Of a DNA stretch of 64,000 nucleotides, positions 18,709-28,068 are shown in pieces; the first letter of the stretch is position 1; every line of letters starts with the position of its first letter. This stretch comes from Porphyrobacter sp. CACIAM 03H1 (GTDB lineage: Bacteria > Pseudomonadota > Alphaproteobacteria > Sphingomonadales > Sphingomonadaceae). The stretch is taken from contig NZ_CP021378.1 in assembly GCF_002215495.1 (NCBI RefSeq), positions 2,170,764 through 2,234,763 of the forward strand. Direction: 5' to 3'. The notes under the pieces were generated by a model that did not search any database, was not told the DNA's origin, and was given only the letters and a program-made list of their open reading frames with translations. A program made the translations under genes and the position numbers.

Positions 18709-19908
18709 ATGAAGAACGGCATCGACCGGCTGCTCGCCGACCCCGAACTCCTCAAGCAACTCAAGGGCCGCCGCGTGGCGCTGGTCGCCCATCCGGCGAG
18801 CGTGACGGCAGACCTCGCCCACAGCCTCGATGCGCTGATCGCAGCGGGCGTGCAGGTCAACAGCGCCTTCGGGCCGCAGCACGGGCTGAAGGGCGACAAG
18901 CAGGACAACATGGTCGAGACCGCAGACGAGATGGATCCGCGCTACGGCATCCCGATCTTCTCGCTCTACGGCGAGGTGCGCCGCCCGACGGGGCAGATGA
19001 TGTCGAGCGCGGACGTGTTCCTGTTCGACCTTCAGGACCTGGGCTGCCGGATCTACACCTTCGTCACCACCCTTCTGTATCTGCTGGAAGAAGCGGCGAA
19101 GGCTGGCAAGGAGGTCTGGGTGCTCGATCGGCCCAATCCCGCCGGTCGCCCGGTCGAGGGCACGCTGCTGGTGCCGGGGCAGGAAAGCTTCGTCGGCGCC
19201 GCCCCGATGCCGATGCGTCACGGGCTTACCATGGGGGAGATGGGCCACTGGTTTATCGAGCATTTCGGTCTCGACGTCGCCTACCGGGTGGTTGCAATGG
19301 AGGGCTGGCAGCCTGACGCCGCGCCCGGCTTTGGCTGGCCGACGTCACGCCTGTGGATCAATCCCTCGCCCAATGCCGCCAATCTCAACATGGCGCGCTG
19401 CTATGCCGGGACGGTGATGCTGGAGGGCACGACGCTGTCCGAAGGGCGAGGCACCACCCGTCCTCTCGAGGTGCTCTTCGGTGCACCCGATGTCGACGCG
19501 GGCGGGGTGCTGAAGGTGATGAGGAAGCTCGCGCCGGACTGGCTGGAGGGTGCCGCGATCCGCGAATGCTGGTTCGAGCCGACTTTCCACAAGCACTCAG
19601 GAACACTTTGCAACGCATTGATGATCCATGCGGAAGGTGATTTCTACAGCCACCACGCCTTCCGCCCCTGGCGCATGCAGGCGCTGGCCTTCAAGGCGAT
19701 CCGGCTGCTCTATCCCGACTATCCGCTGTGGCGCGACTTCCCTTATGAATATGAGCTCACCCGCCTCGCAATTGACGTCATCAACGGCGCTCCTTCCTTG
19801 CGCGAATGGGTGGACGACCCGGCCGCGACGCCGCATGATCTCGACGCCATGACGTCACATGACGAGGCGGCGTGGGTTGCCGCGGTGCGACGGCACCTGC
19901 TTTACTGA
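18709..19908 (+). CDS. namZ: DUF1343 family protein, NamZ-type exo-N-acetylmuramidase (GH171)
   Basis: Characterised DUF1343 members (NamZ) remove MurNAc from the non-reducing end of peptidoglycan fragments. This 399-residue protein has the family's opening (KGRRVALVAHPASVTADLAHS), the active-site region FGPQHGLKGDKQDNM, FSLYGEVRRPT, FDLQDLGCRIYT and VLDRPNPAG. Unlike Bacillus NamZ it has no signal peptide, so it would act on fragments in the cytoplasm. The MFS transporter 84 bases downstream on the same strand could import the substrate; the pairing is inference. Confidence 0.85.
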   Translation: MKNGIDRLLADPELLKQLKGRRVALVAHPASVTADLAHSLDALIAAGVQVNSAFGPQHGLKGDKQDNMVETADEMDPRYGIPIFSLYGEVRRPTGQMMSSADVFLFDLQDLGCRIYTFVTTLLYLLEEAAKAGKEVWVLDRPNPAGRPVEGTLLVPGQESFVGAAPMPMRHGLTMGEMGHWFIEHFGLDVAYRVVAMEGWQPDAAPGFGWPTSRLWINPSPNAANLNMARCYAGTVMLEGTTLSEGRGTTRPLEVLFGAPDVDAGGVLKVMRKLAPDWLEGAAIRECWFEPTFHKHSGTLCNALMIHAEGDFYSHHAFRPWRMQALAFKAIRLLYPDYPLWRDFPYEYELTRLAIDVINGAPSLREWVDDPAATPHDLDAMTSHDEAAWVAAVRRHLLY

Positions 19909-19992
19909 TTGGCGTCAACGCCCAGACAACCACCGGGCCACGACATGACAAGGGATGGCGGACGAACCGCCACCGATGGGAGAGAAGACAAG

Positions 19993-21285
19993 ATGGCCAC
20001 CACAGCGGACTCCGTGTCCGGCTCGCAGTCCGTTCGATTGACCCTGTGGATCCTGCTGACGGTCTACATCTTCAATTTCATCGACCGCCAGATCGTCAAC
20101 ATCCTGGCCGAGCCCATCGCCGTCGACCTCGAGCTCAGCGACACCCAGATCGGTCTGATGACGGGCCTTGCCTTCGCGCTGTTCTACACCGTGCTGGGCA
20201 TCCCCATCGCGAGGCTGGCCGACCGGCCGACCACGAGCCGCCCGAAGCTCATCGCGGTGGCGCTGGCGCTGTGGTCGGGGATGACGGCGCTGTGCGGGGT
20301 GGCGCAGAACTTCTGGCAGCTGCTGCTCGCCCGCATCGGTGTCGGCGTGGGCGAGGCAGGCTGCACGCCTCCGGCCCATTCGCTCATCAGCGACATGGTC
20401 CCGCCCGAGAAGCGCGCCTCGGCGCTGGCCTTCTATTCGCTCGGCATTCCGATCGGTTCGCTGCTAGGCATGGTGATCGGGGGCTTGCTGGCCGACTACC
20501 TCGGGTGGCGCGAGGCCTTCGTGGTGGTGGGGCTGCCCGGCGTCGCCCTCGCGCTGGTCGTGTGGTTCGTGCTGAAAGACCCGCGCCGCTCTGACGCCGC
20601 AGCCCAACTGCGTGCAAGCAGCCAGTCCGCCGCGCTGCCATTGGGTCAGGCGGTGGCCGAGGTCATGCGCTCGCGCGCCTTTGTGCTGCTGGTGCTGGCG
20701 GGCTCGGCGGCCGCGTTCCTGTCCTACGGCAAGACCACCTGGACCACGATCTTCTTCCAGCGCACCCACGACATGACGCCGGGGCAGGTCGGATTGTGGT
20801 TCGGGATCATCGGCGGGGTGGGGGGCATCCTCGGCACGTGGCTCGGCGGTTATCTTGCCGACCGCTTCGGCGCGCGGAACCGCCGCCATGTGCTGACCGC
20901 GCCGGCGGTGGGCATGGCGCTTGCCGTGCCGCTCGCCATCGCCGCCTACAATGCGCCGAGCTGGCCGCTCGCGCTGGCGCTGATCTTTGTCCCGCAGGTG
21001 TGCAACTCGCTCTATTACGGACCGTGCTATTCGGCGGCGCAGGGGCTGGTGCCGATCAAGGCGCGGGCGATTGCGGCCGCCGCGTTGCTGTTCTTCCAGA
21101 ACCTTATCGGGCTGGGGCTGGGGCCGCTGTTCTTCGGGATGCTGTCGGACTGGCTGCAACCGGCCTATGGCGCGGAATCGGTGCGCTACGTGCTCTACGG
21201 CGCGGCAGTGCTGGGGCTGGTGCCGGCGTTCTTCTTCTGGCGCTGCAGCCTGCACCTCGATGCAGAGCTTGATCAGAAGGGCTGA
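19993..21285 (+). CDS. MFS transporter, Spinster-like
   Basis: A 430-residue inner-membrane permease with about 12 helices. The first helix region NFIDRQIVNILAEPI and the motif GIPIARLADR are typical of the spinster-like MFS branch, widespread in sphingomonads. ATG 19993 is chosen because GGAGAG stands 8-9 bases upstream; an in-frame Met at 19909 would add a hydrophilic leader running into the preceding gene's stop region. It follows the NamZ-type gene closely and may be co-transcribed. The substrate is unknown. Confidence 0.85.
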   Translation: MATTADSVSGSQSVRLTLWILLTVYIFNFIDRQIVNILAEPIAVDLELSDTQIGLMTGLAFALFYTVLGIPIARLADRPTTSRPKLIAVALALWSGMTALCGVAQNFWQLLLARIGVGVGEAGCTPPAHSLISDMVPPEKRASALAFYSLGIPIGSLLGMVIGGLLADYLGWREAFVVVGLPGVALALVVWFVLKDPRRSDAAAQLRASSQSAALPLGQAVAEVMRSRAFVLLVLAGSAAAFLSYGKTTWTTIFFQRTHDMTPGQVGLWFGIIGGVGGILGTWLGGYLADRFGARNRRHVLTAPAVGMALAVPLAIAAYNAPSWPLALALIFVPQVCNSLYYGPCYSAAQGLVPIKARAIAAAALLFFQNLIGLGLGPLFFGMLSDWLQPAYGAESVRYVLYGAAVLGLVPAFFFWRCSLHLDAELDQKG

Positions 21286-21319
21286 ACGGGCTCTCTAATC
21301 CTGAACCCGATTGCGGCCG

Positions 21320-21673
21320 TCAACGACGACCAAGCACCTCTGCCGTTTCCTCTGGGGTGATCTTCATCCCACCACGAGGCTTGAGGCTCGGGCTCATCGC
21401 CAGAACCACCGAGCAGCCGTCGATCCGCCGGTCGACCGCATAGATATACTGCCCCATATCCGCCGTCGCGGGCCCGCGTTCGAAGCGCGGCTGCTGTCCG
21501 GGATTGTCGGCCGTGGGCAGCTTGGCGTCGCGGCATTTGGGGCCAGCCATAAAGTCCGGCCGCAATTCGCGCCCGGCCGCTTCCGGGGCGGCGATGATGA
21601 TGGGCTGCGGGGCAGGGGGCGCATCGCTGGCCCCGAGAAGGGCGATGACAAGCGGCAGGGCAAGCGGTTGCAT
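21320..21673 (-). CDS. Small exported hypothetical protein
   Basis: A 117-residue protein with an N-terminal signal peptide (MQPLALPLVIALLGASDAPPAP), so probably periplasmic. The start is supported by GGAGGA 7 bases upstream. Two cysteines (GPKCRDAK and DGCSVVL) might form a disulfide. I do not recognise a domain. It is convergent with the spinster-like MFS gene and separated from the DUF2314 gene by 127 bases in which I see nothing definite. Confidence 0.65.
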   Translation of the reverse strand: MQPLALPLVIALLGASDAPPAPQPIIIAAPEAAGRELRPDFMAGPKCRDAKLPTADNPGQQPRFERGPATADMGQYIYAVDRRIDGCSVVLAMSPSLKPRGGMKITPEETAEVLGRR

Positions 21674-21799
21674 GGCGTTCTCCTCCAGAAAGGAGAATAG
21701 CACGATTTCAGATGCTTCAGAAGGCCCCGATCACGCCCCGTGCTTGCGGCTCAGCGAGCCGGAGGCGGGCGGATCGGAAGCGGGCCTGACGGGCTGGCG

Positions 21800-22459
21800 T
21801 CACTCGAGCTCGATGTATTCGGCGCGTTCCGCGTCCCACTGGAAGGCACAGCCGATGTCGCGGTCGATCAAGTGCAGCCAGCGATCGTCCGCGTTCAGAA
21901 CCTTGCCTAGAGCGATGTACATCGGTTTCTCGCCAAGCCGCTCGTCCTCGGCGATGGCCTCGTCGGTGCCCCGGATGCGCCAGCCGCTATCCGGGTCCCG
22001 GTCGCCCTCACAGGTCATGTCCGGCTCCTCGCGGTAGAGGTAATCAGCGTGGGAGCGGCCTTCGACGACACAGGCATCGACGAAGCATCGTTCCCAGTAC
22101 CAGCGGCGCTTGGGCACCTCGGGACGCTGCTTGCCCTTTGAGTAGGTGCAGGAAATAACGTGCGACAGCGGGAGCCTGACCGGATCGCCAAGTCTGATCG
22201 ACGGCATGTCGCAAGGCTCGTTGTCGAGGCGGCCGAGCACAAAGCCTTCCTCGATGCGTTCAATCGTCACCCACATCCGTTCGGCACCATATCGGCGGCC
22301 GCCGGCGGTCTCGCGGAAGATGGCCTGCACCGCGTCACCGGGCTCGAGCGCCGCCAGCTCCTGCGGCCACGGCATCGCGTAGGTGTAGGGCGCCCCGGCT
22401 GCGATCGGCCGCGGATCTTCGAGCGAGATCCCCTCGGGCAATTCGATCCCGTCGCTCAA
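21800..22459 (-). CDS. DUF2314 domain protein
   Basis: A 219-residue cytoplasmic protein. The central part (YGAERMWVTIERIEEGFVLGRLDNEPCDMPSIRLGDPVRLPLSHV) fits DUF2314, a small beta-rich domain of unknown function often found in immunity-like or stress contexts. The C-terminal half contains five cysteines. I place the start at a TTG (22457-22459) whose last bases overlap the TGA of the upstream VWA gene (TTGA), which implies translational coupling; any upstream start would run far into that gene in another frame. Start choice is uncertain. Confidence 0.65.
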   Translation of the reverse strand: MSDGIELPEGISLEDPRPIAAGAPYTYAMPWPQELAALEPGDAVQAIFRETAGGRRYGAERMWVTIERIEEGFVLGRLDNEPCDMPSIRLGDPVRLPLSHVISCTYSKGKQRPEVPKRRWYWERCFVDACVVEGRSHADYLYREEPDMTCEGDRDPDSGWRIRGTDEAIAEDERLGEKPMYIALGKVLNADDRWLHLIDRDIGCAFQWDAERAEYIELE

Positions 22460-23640
22460 GCCCCGTGCTTCCGCGACAGCTCCCGCATCGCGTCGTCCAG
22501 CCCCTCGAGCGTCAGCGGATACATCCGGTCGCCGACCAGCTGCTTGATCATCTTGGTCGACTGCGAATAGCCCCACTGCTTTTCCGGCACCGGGTTGAGC
22601 CACACAGTCGCGGGGTAGGTGTTGGTGACCCGCTGCAGCCACACCGCGCCCGCTTCCTCGTTCATGTGCTCGACCGAGCCGCCCGGATGGGTGATCTCGT
22701 AGGGGCTCATCGCCGCATCGCCCACGAACACGATCTTGTAGTCATGCCCGTATTTGTGGAGCACGTCCCAGGTCTTGGTGCGCTCCTGCCAGCGGCGCTT
22801 GTTGTCCTTCCAGACGCCCTCGTAAAGGCAGTTGTGGAAGTAGAAGAACTCGAGGTTCTTGAACTCCGCCGTGGCGGCGCTGAACAGCTCCTCGACCAGC
22901 TTGATGAAGGGGTCCATCGACCCGCCGACATCGAGGAACAGCAGCAGTTTGACGGCATTGCGCCGTTCGGGCCGCATGCGGATGTCGAGCCAGCCCTGCT
23001 TGGCGGTGCCCTCGATGGTGCCGGGAATGTCGAGCTCGTCCGCCGCACCCTCGCGTGCGAAACGCCTGAGACGCCGCAGCGCCATCTTGATGTTGCGGGT
23101 GCCGAGTTCCTTGGTGTTGTCGAGGTTCTTGAACTCGCGCTTTTCCCAGACCTTGATCGCGCGGCCGTGCTTCGACTCCCCGCCGATCCGCACGCCTTCG
23201 GGGTTGTAGCCCGAATTGCCGAAGGGGCTGGTGCCCCCCGTGCCGATCCACTTGTTGCCGCCTTGGTGGCGCTTTTCCTGTTCCTCGAGCCGCTTCTTGA
23301 GCGTCTCCATGATCTCGTCCCAGTCACCCAGCGACTTGATCTTCTCCATCTCCTCGGGCGTCAGGAACTTCTCGGCGACGGCCTTCAGCCAGTCTTCCGG
23401 AATGTCGACGGGGTTCTGGCCGTAATCGGTCATGATCCCCTTGAAGACCTTCTGGAACACCTGGTCGAAGCGGTCCAGCAGGCCCTCGTCCTTCACGAAG
23501 GTCGCGCGGGAAAGGTAGTAGAACGCCTCGGGCGTCTGCTCGATCACGTCCTTGTCGAGCGCCTCCAGCAGCGTGAGGTGCTCCTTGAAGGAGGCGCCGA
23601 TCCCGGCGGCGCGAAGCTCGTCGACGAAATTGAAGAACAT
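22456..23640 (-). CDS. VWA domain protein, CoxE-like
   Basis: A 394-residue soluble protein. A helical N-terminal half ends in a Gly-rich segment (GGNKWIGTGGTSPFGNSGYN), followed by a von Willebrand A domain with the MIDAS-like motif DVGGSM (about 235-240), a variant of DxSxS. CoxE-type proteins work with MoxR/CoxD AAA ATPases as metal-insertion or assembly chaperones. The matching ATPase lies 1.55 kb away on the same strand, with a chemoreceptor gene in between on the other strand. Its stop overlaps the start of the DUF2314 gene. Confidence 0.88.
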   Translation of the reverse strand: MFFNFVDELRAAGIGASFKEHLTLLEALDKDVIEQTPEAFYYLSRATFVKDEGLLDRFDQVFQKVFKGIMTDYGQNPVDIPEDWLKAVAEKFLTPEEMEKIKSLGDWDEIMETLKKRLEEQEKRHQGGNKWIGTGGTSPFGNSGYNPEGVRIGGESKHGRAIKVWEKREFKNLDNTKELGTRNIKMALRRLRRFAREGAADELDIPGTIEGTAKQGWLDIRMRPERRNAVKLLLFLDVGGSMDPFIKLVEELFSAATAEFKNLEFFYFHNCLYEGVWKDNKRRWQERTKTWDVLHKYGHDYKIVFVGDAAMSPYEITHPGGSVEHMNEEAGAVWLQRVTNTYPATVWLNPVPEKQWGYSQSTKMIKQLVGDRMYPLTLEGLDDAMRELSRKHGA

Positions 23641-23774
23641 GGGCGCTGCTTAACCCGCGCGCCGCAGGCTGACCAGTCCCCATTCTTGCGAGGGGAAGGC
23701 CGCGCCGCTTAACGCTTCGCTTACCATCCCGCGCCTAGGGTCGCTGCACGCCAAACAGGGGCCGCGAACCGCAC

Positions 23775-25175
23775 ATGAACCAGCTCGCCATCGATACCGC
23801 CAATGCCCATGCCCTTGGGATGATCCCGGAGAGCTGCGGCGCGGTGACCGTCGGCTGCACCGATGTGGCCGGCGTGGTCGAGGCGGTGATCGCCTCGTCC
23901 AAGACCCTGCGCTCTGAACACGAGGCGCTGGCCGAGACGGTTCGCGCGCTCGAGGCCGACCAGTCGAAGGTCGCCGAGGCGAGCGACGAGGCGCGCCTGC
24001 TGTCCGAGCGCGCGATCGAGCGCCTGTCGGAAGGCACGGCGCTGATCCAGTCGTCACTGGGCCAGATCGCCTCGCTGATCGAACTGGTCGACACTCTCGG
24101 CCAGCACGTCACCAGCTTTTCGGCCGCGATGGAGCAGGTCCGCCGCTCGGCGCAGGACATCGGCGAGATTGCCGAGACCACCAACATCCTCGCGCTCAAC
24201 GCCACCATCGAGGCGATGCGCGCCGGGGACGCGGGCCGCACCTTCGCGGTCGTCGCGAGCGAGGTGAAGAGCCTCGCCAGCGACACCCGCAAGGCGACCG
24301 AGGAAATCGCCGCCACCATCGACGCGCTCGGCGGCGAGGCGGAGGTGGTGATCGGCCGGATCGAGGCGGGCTCCAAGGCCAGCGGCGAGGCGCGCGCCTC
24401 GGTCGCCCGGATCGAGAGCACCATCGCCAATGTCGGCGCCCTCGTGGAGGAGGTCGACAAGCAGAACGACGTCATCGCCCGTTCGACCGGGACGATCAGC
24501 AGCCATGTCGACAAGGTCCAGCGCGTGCTGACCGGGTTCGATGCCGCGGCGCGCTCCAACGAGGACCGGCTCCACGGCGCGCACCGCAAGATGGAAGAGC
24601 TGGAGATCACGGCAAGCGAGATGTTCGACCGCATCGTCCACGCCGGCCTCAGCCCCGAGGACAGCGCGATGGTCGCGCAGGCGCAGGCGATGATGCAGGA
24701 ACTCACCGCCCACACCGAAGCCGCGCTGGCCAAGGGGGCGGTGACGATGGCGGCGCTGTTCGACACCGAATACCAGCCCGTCCCCGGCACCAATCCGCAG
24801 CTCTACCGCACGCGCCTCACCGACTGGGCCCACGCCGAATGGCGCCCCTTCCTCGACCGCGCCAAGGCGAGCGATCCCCGCGTGCTGGCCGCTGCCTGCA
24901 CAGACATGAACGGCTTCCTGCCGACCCACCTCACGGAGCGCAGCCGCACCCCCACCGGCGACATCAATCACGACACCCAGTTCTGCCGCAACGGGCGGAT
25001 CATGCTCGAGGCGATCGACCGCAAGGCCAAGGTCTCGAGCGAGGCCTACATGATGGCCGTCTATCGCCAGGAGGGCGACGGGACGACTTACCGGGTGGTG
25101 CGCAATGTCTATGTTCCGCTGGTGATCGGCGGCCGCCGCTGGGGCGATTTCGAGCTGGCCTACAGCTTCGACTGA
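23775..25175 (+). CDS. Soluble methyl-accepting chemotaxis protein with C-terminal sensor domain
   Basis: A 466-residue chemoreceptor without transmembrane segments. The methyl-accepting signalling domain is N-terminal, with its hairpin tip at about 132-168 ([35 protein letters not shown] region; canonical IEAARAGE is changed to IEAMRAGD). The C-terminal 150 residues ([16 protein letters not shown]... [25 protein letters not shown]) look like a Cache/PAS-type sensor. That order is the reverse of classical receptors and implies cytoplasmic sensing. No che genes are in the window. It splits the VWA and MoxR gene pair. Confidence 0.88.
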   Translation: MNQLAIDTANAHALGMIPESCGAVTVGCTDVAGVVEAVIASSKTLRSEHEALAETVRALEADQSKVAEASDEARLLSERAIERLSEGTALIQSSLGQIASLIELVDTLGQHVTSFSAAMEQVRRSAQDIGEIAETTNILALNATIEAMRAGDAGRTFAVVASEVKSLASDTRKATEEIAATIDALGGEAEVVIGRIEAGSKASGEARASVARIESTIANVGALVEEVDKQNDVIARSTGTISSHVDKVQRVLTGFDAAARSNEDRLHGAHRKMEELEITASEMFDRIVHAGLSPEDSAMVAQAQAMMQELTAHTEAALAKGAVTMAALFDTEYQPVPGTNPQLYRTRLTDWAHAEWRPFLDRAKASDPRVLAAACTDMNGFLPTHLTERSRTPTGDINHDTQFCRNGRIMLEAIDRKAKVSSEAYMMAVYRQEGDGTTYRVVRNVYVPLVIGGRRWGDFELAYSFD

Positions 25176-25191
25176 CCCCGCCCGTGCGTCG

Positions 25192-26052
25192 TCAGCTCGG
25201 GTTGCGCCGGGCCATGAAGGCGAGCCGTTCGAACAGCATGATGTCCTGCTCGTTCTTCAGCAGCGCGCCGTGCAGCGGCGGGATGGCGCTCGCGGGATTG
25301 CTGCTCTGGAGCACGTCCAAGGGCATGTCCTCGTTGAGCAGGAGCTTCAGCCAGTCGAGCAGCTCACTGGTCGAGGGCTTCTTCTTCAGGCCCGGCACCT
25401 CGCGCAGGTCGTAGAAGATATCCATCGCCTTCTTCACCAGCGTCTTCTGGATGCCGGGGAAGTGGACGTCGATGATGTCCTGCATCGTCTCGCGGTCGGG
25501 GAACTTGATGTAGTGGAAGAAGCAGCGGCGCAGGAAGGCGTCGGGCAGCTCTTTCTCGTTGTTCGAGGTGATGACGACGATCGGGCGTTCCTTGGCCGCG
25601 ATACGCTCCTGCGTCTCATAGACGTCGAAGCTCATGCGATCCAATTCCTGGAGAAGGTCGTTCGGAAACTCGATGTCGGCCTTGTCGATCTCGTCGATCA
25701 GCAGCACGGGGAGCTTCTCGCTAGTGAAGGCCTCCCACAGCTTGCCCTTCTTGATGTAGTTGCGGATGTCGTGGACCCGCTCCTCGCCGAGCTGGCCATC
25801 ACGCAGGCGCGCCACCGCGTCGTATTCGTAGAGGCCCTGCTGCGCCTTGGTGGTGGACTTGATGTTCCACTCGATCAGCGGCGCGCCCAGCGCCTTGGAG
25901 ATCTCGTGCGCCAGCACGGTCTTGCCGGTGCCCGGCTCGCCCTTGACCAGCAGCGGGCGGCGCAGGGTGACGGCGGCATTGACCGCGACCTTGAGATCCT
26001 CGGTCGCGATATAGGACTTGGTGCCTTCGAAACGCTGCTGCTGCTCTGACAT
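25192..26052 (-). CDS. MoxR/CoxD-type AAA+ ATPase
   Basis: A 286-residue AAA+ ATPase. Walker A is GEPGTGKT (38-45), Walker B LLIDEIDKAD (117-126), sensor 1 VITSNNEKELPDAFLRR with the arginine finger region. The conserved segment TTKAQQGLYEYDAVARL is diagnostic for the CoxD/MoxR branch. Such ATPases pair with VWA proteins to mature metalloenzymes. The start MSEQQQ is chosen because AAGGA lies upstream and the longer frame adds unconserved residues. The partner VWA gene is downstream past the chemoreceptor gene. Confidence 0.92.
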   Translation of the reverse strand: MSEQQQRFEGTKSYIATEDLKVAVNAAVTLRRPLLVKGEPGTGKTVLAHEISKALGAPLIEWNIKSTTKAQQGLYEYDAVARLRDGQLGEERVHDIRNYIKKGKLWEAFTSEKLPVLLIDEIDKADIEFPNDLLQELDRMSFDVYETQERIAAKERPIVVITSNNEKELPDAFLRRCFFHYIKFPDRETMQDIIDVHFPGIQKTLVKKAMDIFYDLREVPGLKKKPSTSELLDWLKLLLNEDMPLDVLQSSNPASAIPPLHGALLKNEQDIMLFERLAFMARRNPS

Positions 26053-26134
26053 CGGGTTTCCTTGTGAGACTGAATTCGGCGCGCCAGCGATAAGGGCGCA
26101 CTTCGTCCGGCGCAAGGGGGCTCCCCCTCGCAAA

Positions 26135-27445
26135 TCAGCGAGGCAGCAGCAGGATCCGCTGGGCGAGCGCCTCGAACTTGCCCTCGTCCACCACCGCCGC
26201 CGGGTTGTTCCACCCGAGGCTGAGCACCCAGTCGCGCCCGTCCTTGCCGGTCAGCAGCCAGGTGAGATTGATCACCCCCGGCTCGCTCCCGCCCTTGAAG
26301 CCGATATAAGGCCATTTGGCCTTGATCGTTTCAGTGGCCGAGGGGTTGATGGCCATGATCCGGAAGGCCTCGGGATCGGCGGTGCGGCGCATGTGCGCGA
26401 ACAGGCGCGCAAGATCGGCCGGAGAGGCGAACCACTCGATGTCGAGCGCCTTGGGCCCGCCCGCGAAGGCGGCGTTGATGGAGTCGAGCGGCAGGTCGGT
26501 CTGCCCGGTCATCGCGGCGATGGCGGCACGGCTGACGGCTCCGCCCCTGCGCCACTCCTCGATCAGCGCGGGCGATCCGGCCTTCAGGAGGAACATCTCG
26601 CGCGTCGTCAGGAACGGGTCGTTCGCGGCCGGGTTCGCATGGCCGCTGTCGCGCAGCACCTTCTGCAGCCGCTCCTGCCCCAGCAGGCGGACAAGCTGGT
26701 CGGTCGCGGTGTTGTCGCTGATCGAGATCATCAGCCCGGCAAGGGTATGGAGCGTCACCGGCGCGCCCTTCGGCCAGTCCTGCAACCGGCCGCTGGGATA
26801 GCTCTTCTCCGAGAGCGGCACGACATCGCTCCACTTGCGCCGCCCCGCCTTCACGTCCTCGGCGAGCGCGGCGAGAACATAGAGCTTGAAGGTCGACCCC
26901 AGCGCCAGAGGCCGCGCGGTATCGAGGCCGATCACCGGCGCGCCCCCGCCGAGCGGGGCGAACAGGGCGTTGACGGTGCCGGGCAGGGCAGCAAGATCGG
27001 CGGCGATGCTTTCCGCCGTGTCCCCTTGCACCGCGACCGCATCGACCGAGGTGAAGCGCAACTCGTTGATGCGGTTGTCCTCGCTGGGCGTGATGGCGAT
27101 GCCGCCCTTGGCGAGCCCGCGTTCGAAGCGGATTTCCAGCGCCGCGCGCGTGCCCTCGCGGGGGAGCAGCACGGCGACCTCGACCGCCCGTCCGAACTGT
27201 GCGGTCAGGTTGGCGCTCAGGGCCTTGATCTGGGCATCGGCGATGGCGGCGCGGAAGCCGGCGGTGAAGATCGCCTCGGGCTGCACTTCGCCGTTGAGCA
27301 GGGCCACGACCTGATCGGCGCGCGCTTCGAGCGCGGTCTGCTCCTGTGCAGCGGCGGGCGCGGGCCCCTGTGTCTGCGCGGCGAGCGGGGCGGCGAGCGC
27401 CGTTCCTGCCGCCAGCGCGAGGCCGAGAAAGACACTGCGGATCAT
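26135..27445 (-). CDS. Exported serine hydrolase, class A beta-lactamase fold
   Basis: A 436-residue exported protein. After the signal peptide (MIRSVFLGLALAAGTALA) comes a roughly 130-residue domain of unknown function, then a beta-lactamase/transpeptidase-like domain with all three motifs: STFK (Ser184, Lys187), SDN (243-245) and KGG (384-386). The late motif KGGSEPG replaces KTG. The two-domain plan resembles LpqF-like proteins and peptidoglycan-modifying hydrolases as much as antibiotic-degrading enzymes, so resistance should not be assumed. ATG 27445 is favoured by an AGGAG 8 bases upstream; a GTG at 27454 is possible. Confidence 0.85.
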   Translation of the reverse strand: MIRSVFLGLALAAGTALAAPLAAQTQGPAPAAAQEQTALEARADQVVALLNGEVQPEAIFTAGFRAAIADAQIKALSANLTAQFGRAVEVAVLLPREGTRAALEIRFERGLAKGGIAITPSEDNRINELRFTSVDAVAVQGDTAESIAADLAALPGTVNALFAPLGGGAPVIGLDTARPLALGSTFKLYVLAALAEDVKAGRRKWSDVVPLSEKSYPSGRLQDWPKGAPVTLHTLAGLMISISDNTATDQLVRLLGQERLQKVLRDSGHANPAANDPFLTTREMFLLKAGSPALIEEWRRGGAVSRAAIAAMTGQTDLPLDSINAAFAGGPKALDIEWFASPADLARLFAHMRRTADPEAFRIMAINPSATETIKAKWPYIGFKGGSEPGVINLTWLLTGKDGRDWVLSLGWNNPAAVVDEGKFEALAQRILLLPR

Positions 27446-27474
27446 GGGCTTCACTCCTCTCCCGTCTGCATGGT

Positions 27475-28068
27475 CTAGGTCGAATGTCCGTCCGGCGCCA
27501 GCGCCCTGATCCGCGCGATGTCGGCGGCGATCGAGCGTGCAGCGAGGAGGTTGAGCAGGATCACGGCGAGGAATATCCCGAAGGTCACGGCGAAGGGCAC
27601 GATCGCGCCCTCAAGCGCGGCGCTCCAGCCCCTGCTTTCTGCCGAGCGGAGAGTGACGGCGGCAAAGAAGGCCAGCGTGCCCGGCACCAGCGGGCCGATA
27701 TACCACAGGGGAACGCTGCGGAGCGCGGCGAGCTGGTGGCGGTATTGCCGTTCGAGATGGGCAAGGCACGGCTCCTCGGGCCGGGGCTGGAGATTGTCGG
27801 CGCAGCGCGCGAGGTTGCGCAGCACCAGCAGCACGCCCGCGCCGGTCAGCACCAGCGAGAGCGCGATGAGCCATTCGCCCTCCCATAGGAAGAACCCCGC
27901 CATTCCGGCCCAGACCGGAAGCTGGATCCACGCGGCAAGCCTCTCGCGCCGGTTGCGTCGGGCGATCTGGCGCTCGAAGCTGCCCGCCCGTGCCGCGCAG
28001 GCGGCAGGATCGGTGAAGGCCGCATCATTCGAGGCGGCGGTCCACAGGGGGAACGGGGCGTTGCTCAT
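27475..28068 (-). CDS. Four-TM membrane protein coupled to an ECF sigma factor
   Basis: A 197-residue protein not recognised by family. A soluble, arginine-rich N-terminus (residues 1-45) precedes two hydrophobic helices (about 46-62 and 66-83), a polar loop, and two more helices (about 118-138 and 150-172). The ATG overlaps the stop of the upstream sigma factor gene (28065-28068), so the two are translationally coupled. That arrangement suggests an anti-sigma factor or membrane sensor for the sigma factor. No zinc-binding (ZAS) HxxxCxxC motif is seen. Confidence 0.75.
   Translation of the reverse strand: MSNAPFPLWTAASNDAAFTDPAACAARAGSFERQIARRNRRERLAAWIQLPVWAGMAGFFLWEGEWLIALSLVLTGAGVLLVLRNLARCADNLQPRPEEPCLAHLERQYRHQLAALRSVPLWYIGPLVPGTLAFFAAVTLRSAESRGWSAALEGAIVPFAVTFGIFLAVILLNLLAARSIAADIARIRALAPDGHST

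Noticed and set aside
23227..23251. Gly-rich stretch in the VWA gene as a short tandem repeat
   Set aside because: No repeated unit at DNA level; it is a linker.
23735..24793. 352-codon minus-strand open frame opposite the chemoreceptor gene
   Set aside because: Ser/Ala/Thr-rich antisense of a coiled-coil coding region; no domain, and the plus-strand gene is certain.
26135..27445. Antibiotic-resistance beta-lactamase
   Set aside because: STFK, SDN and KGG motifs are present, but the extra N-terminal domain and altered KTG point to a general serine hydrolase; resistance is not supported.
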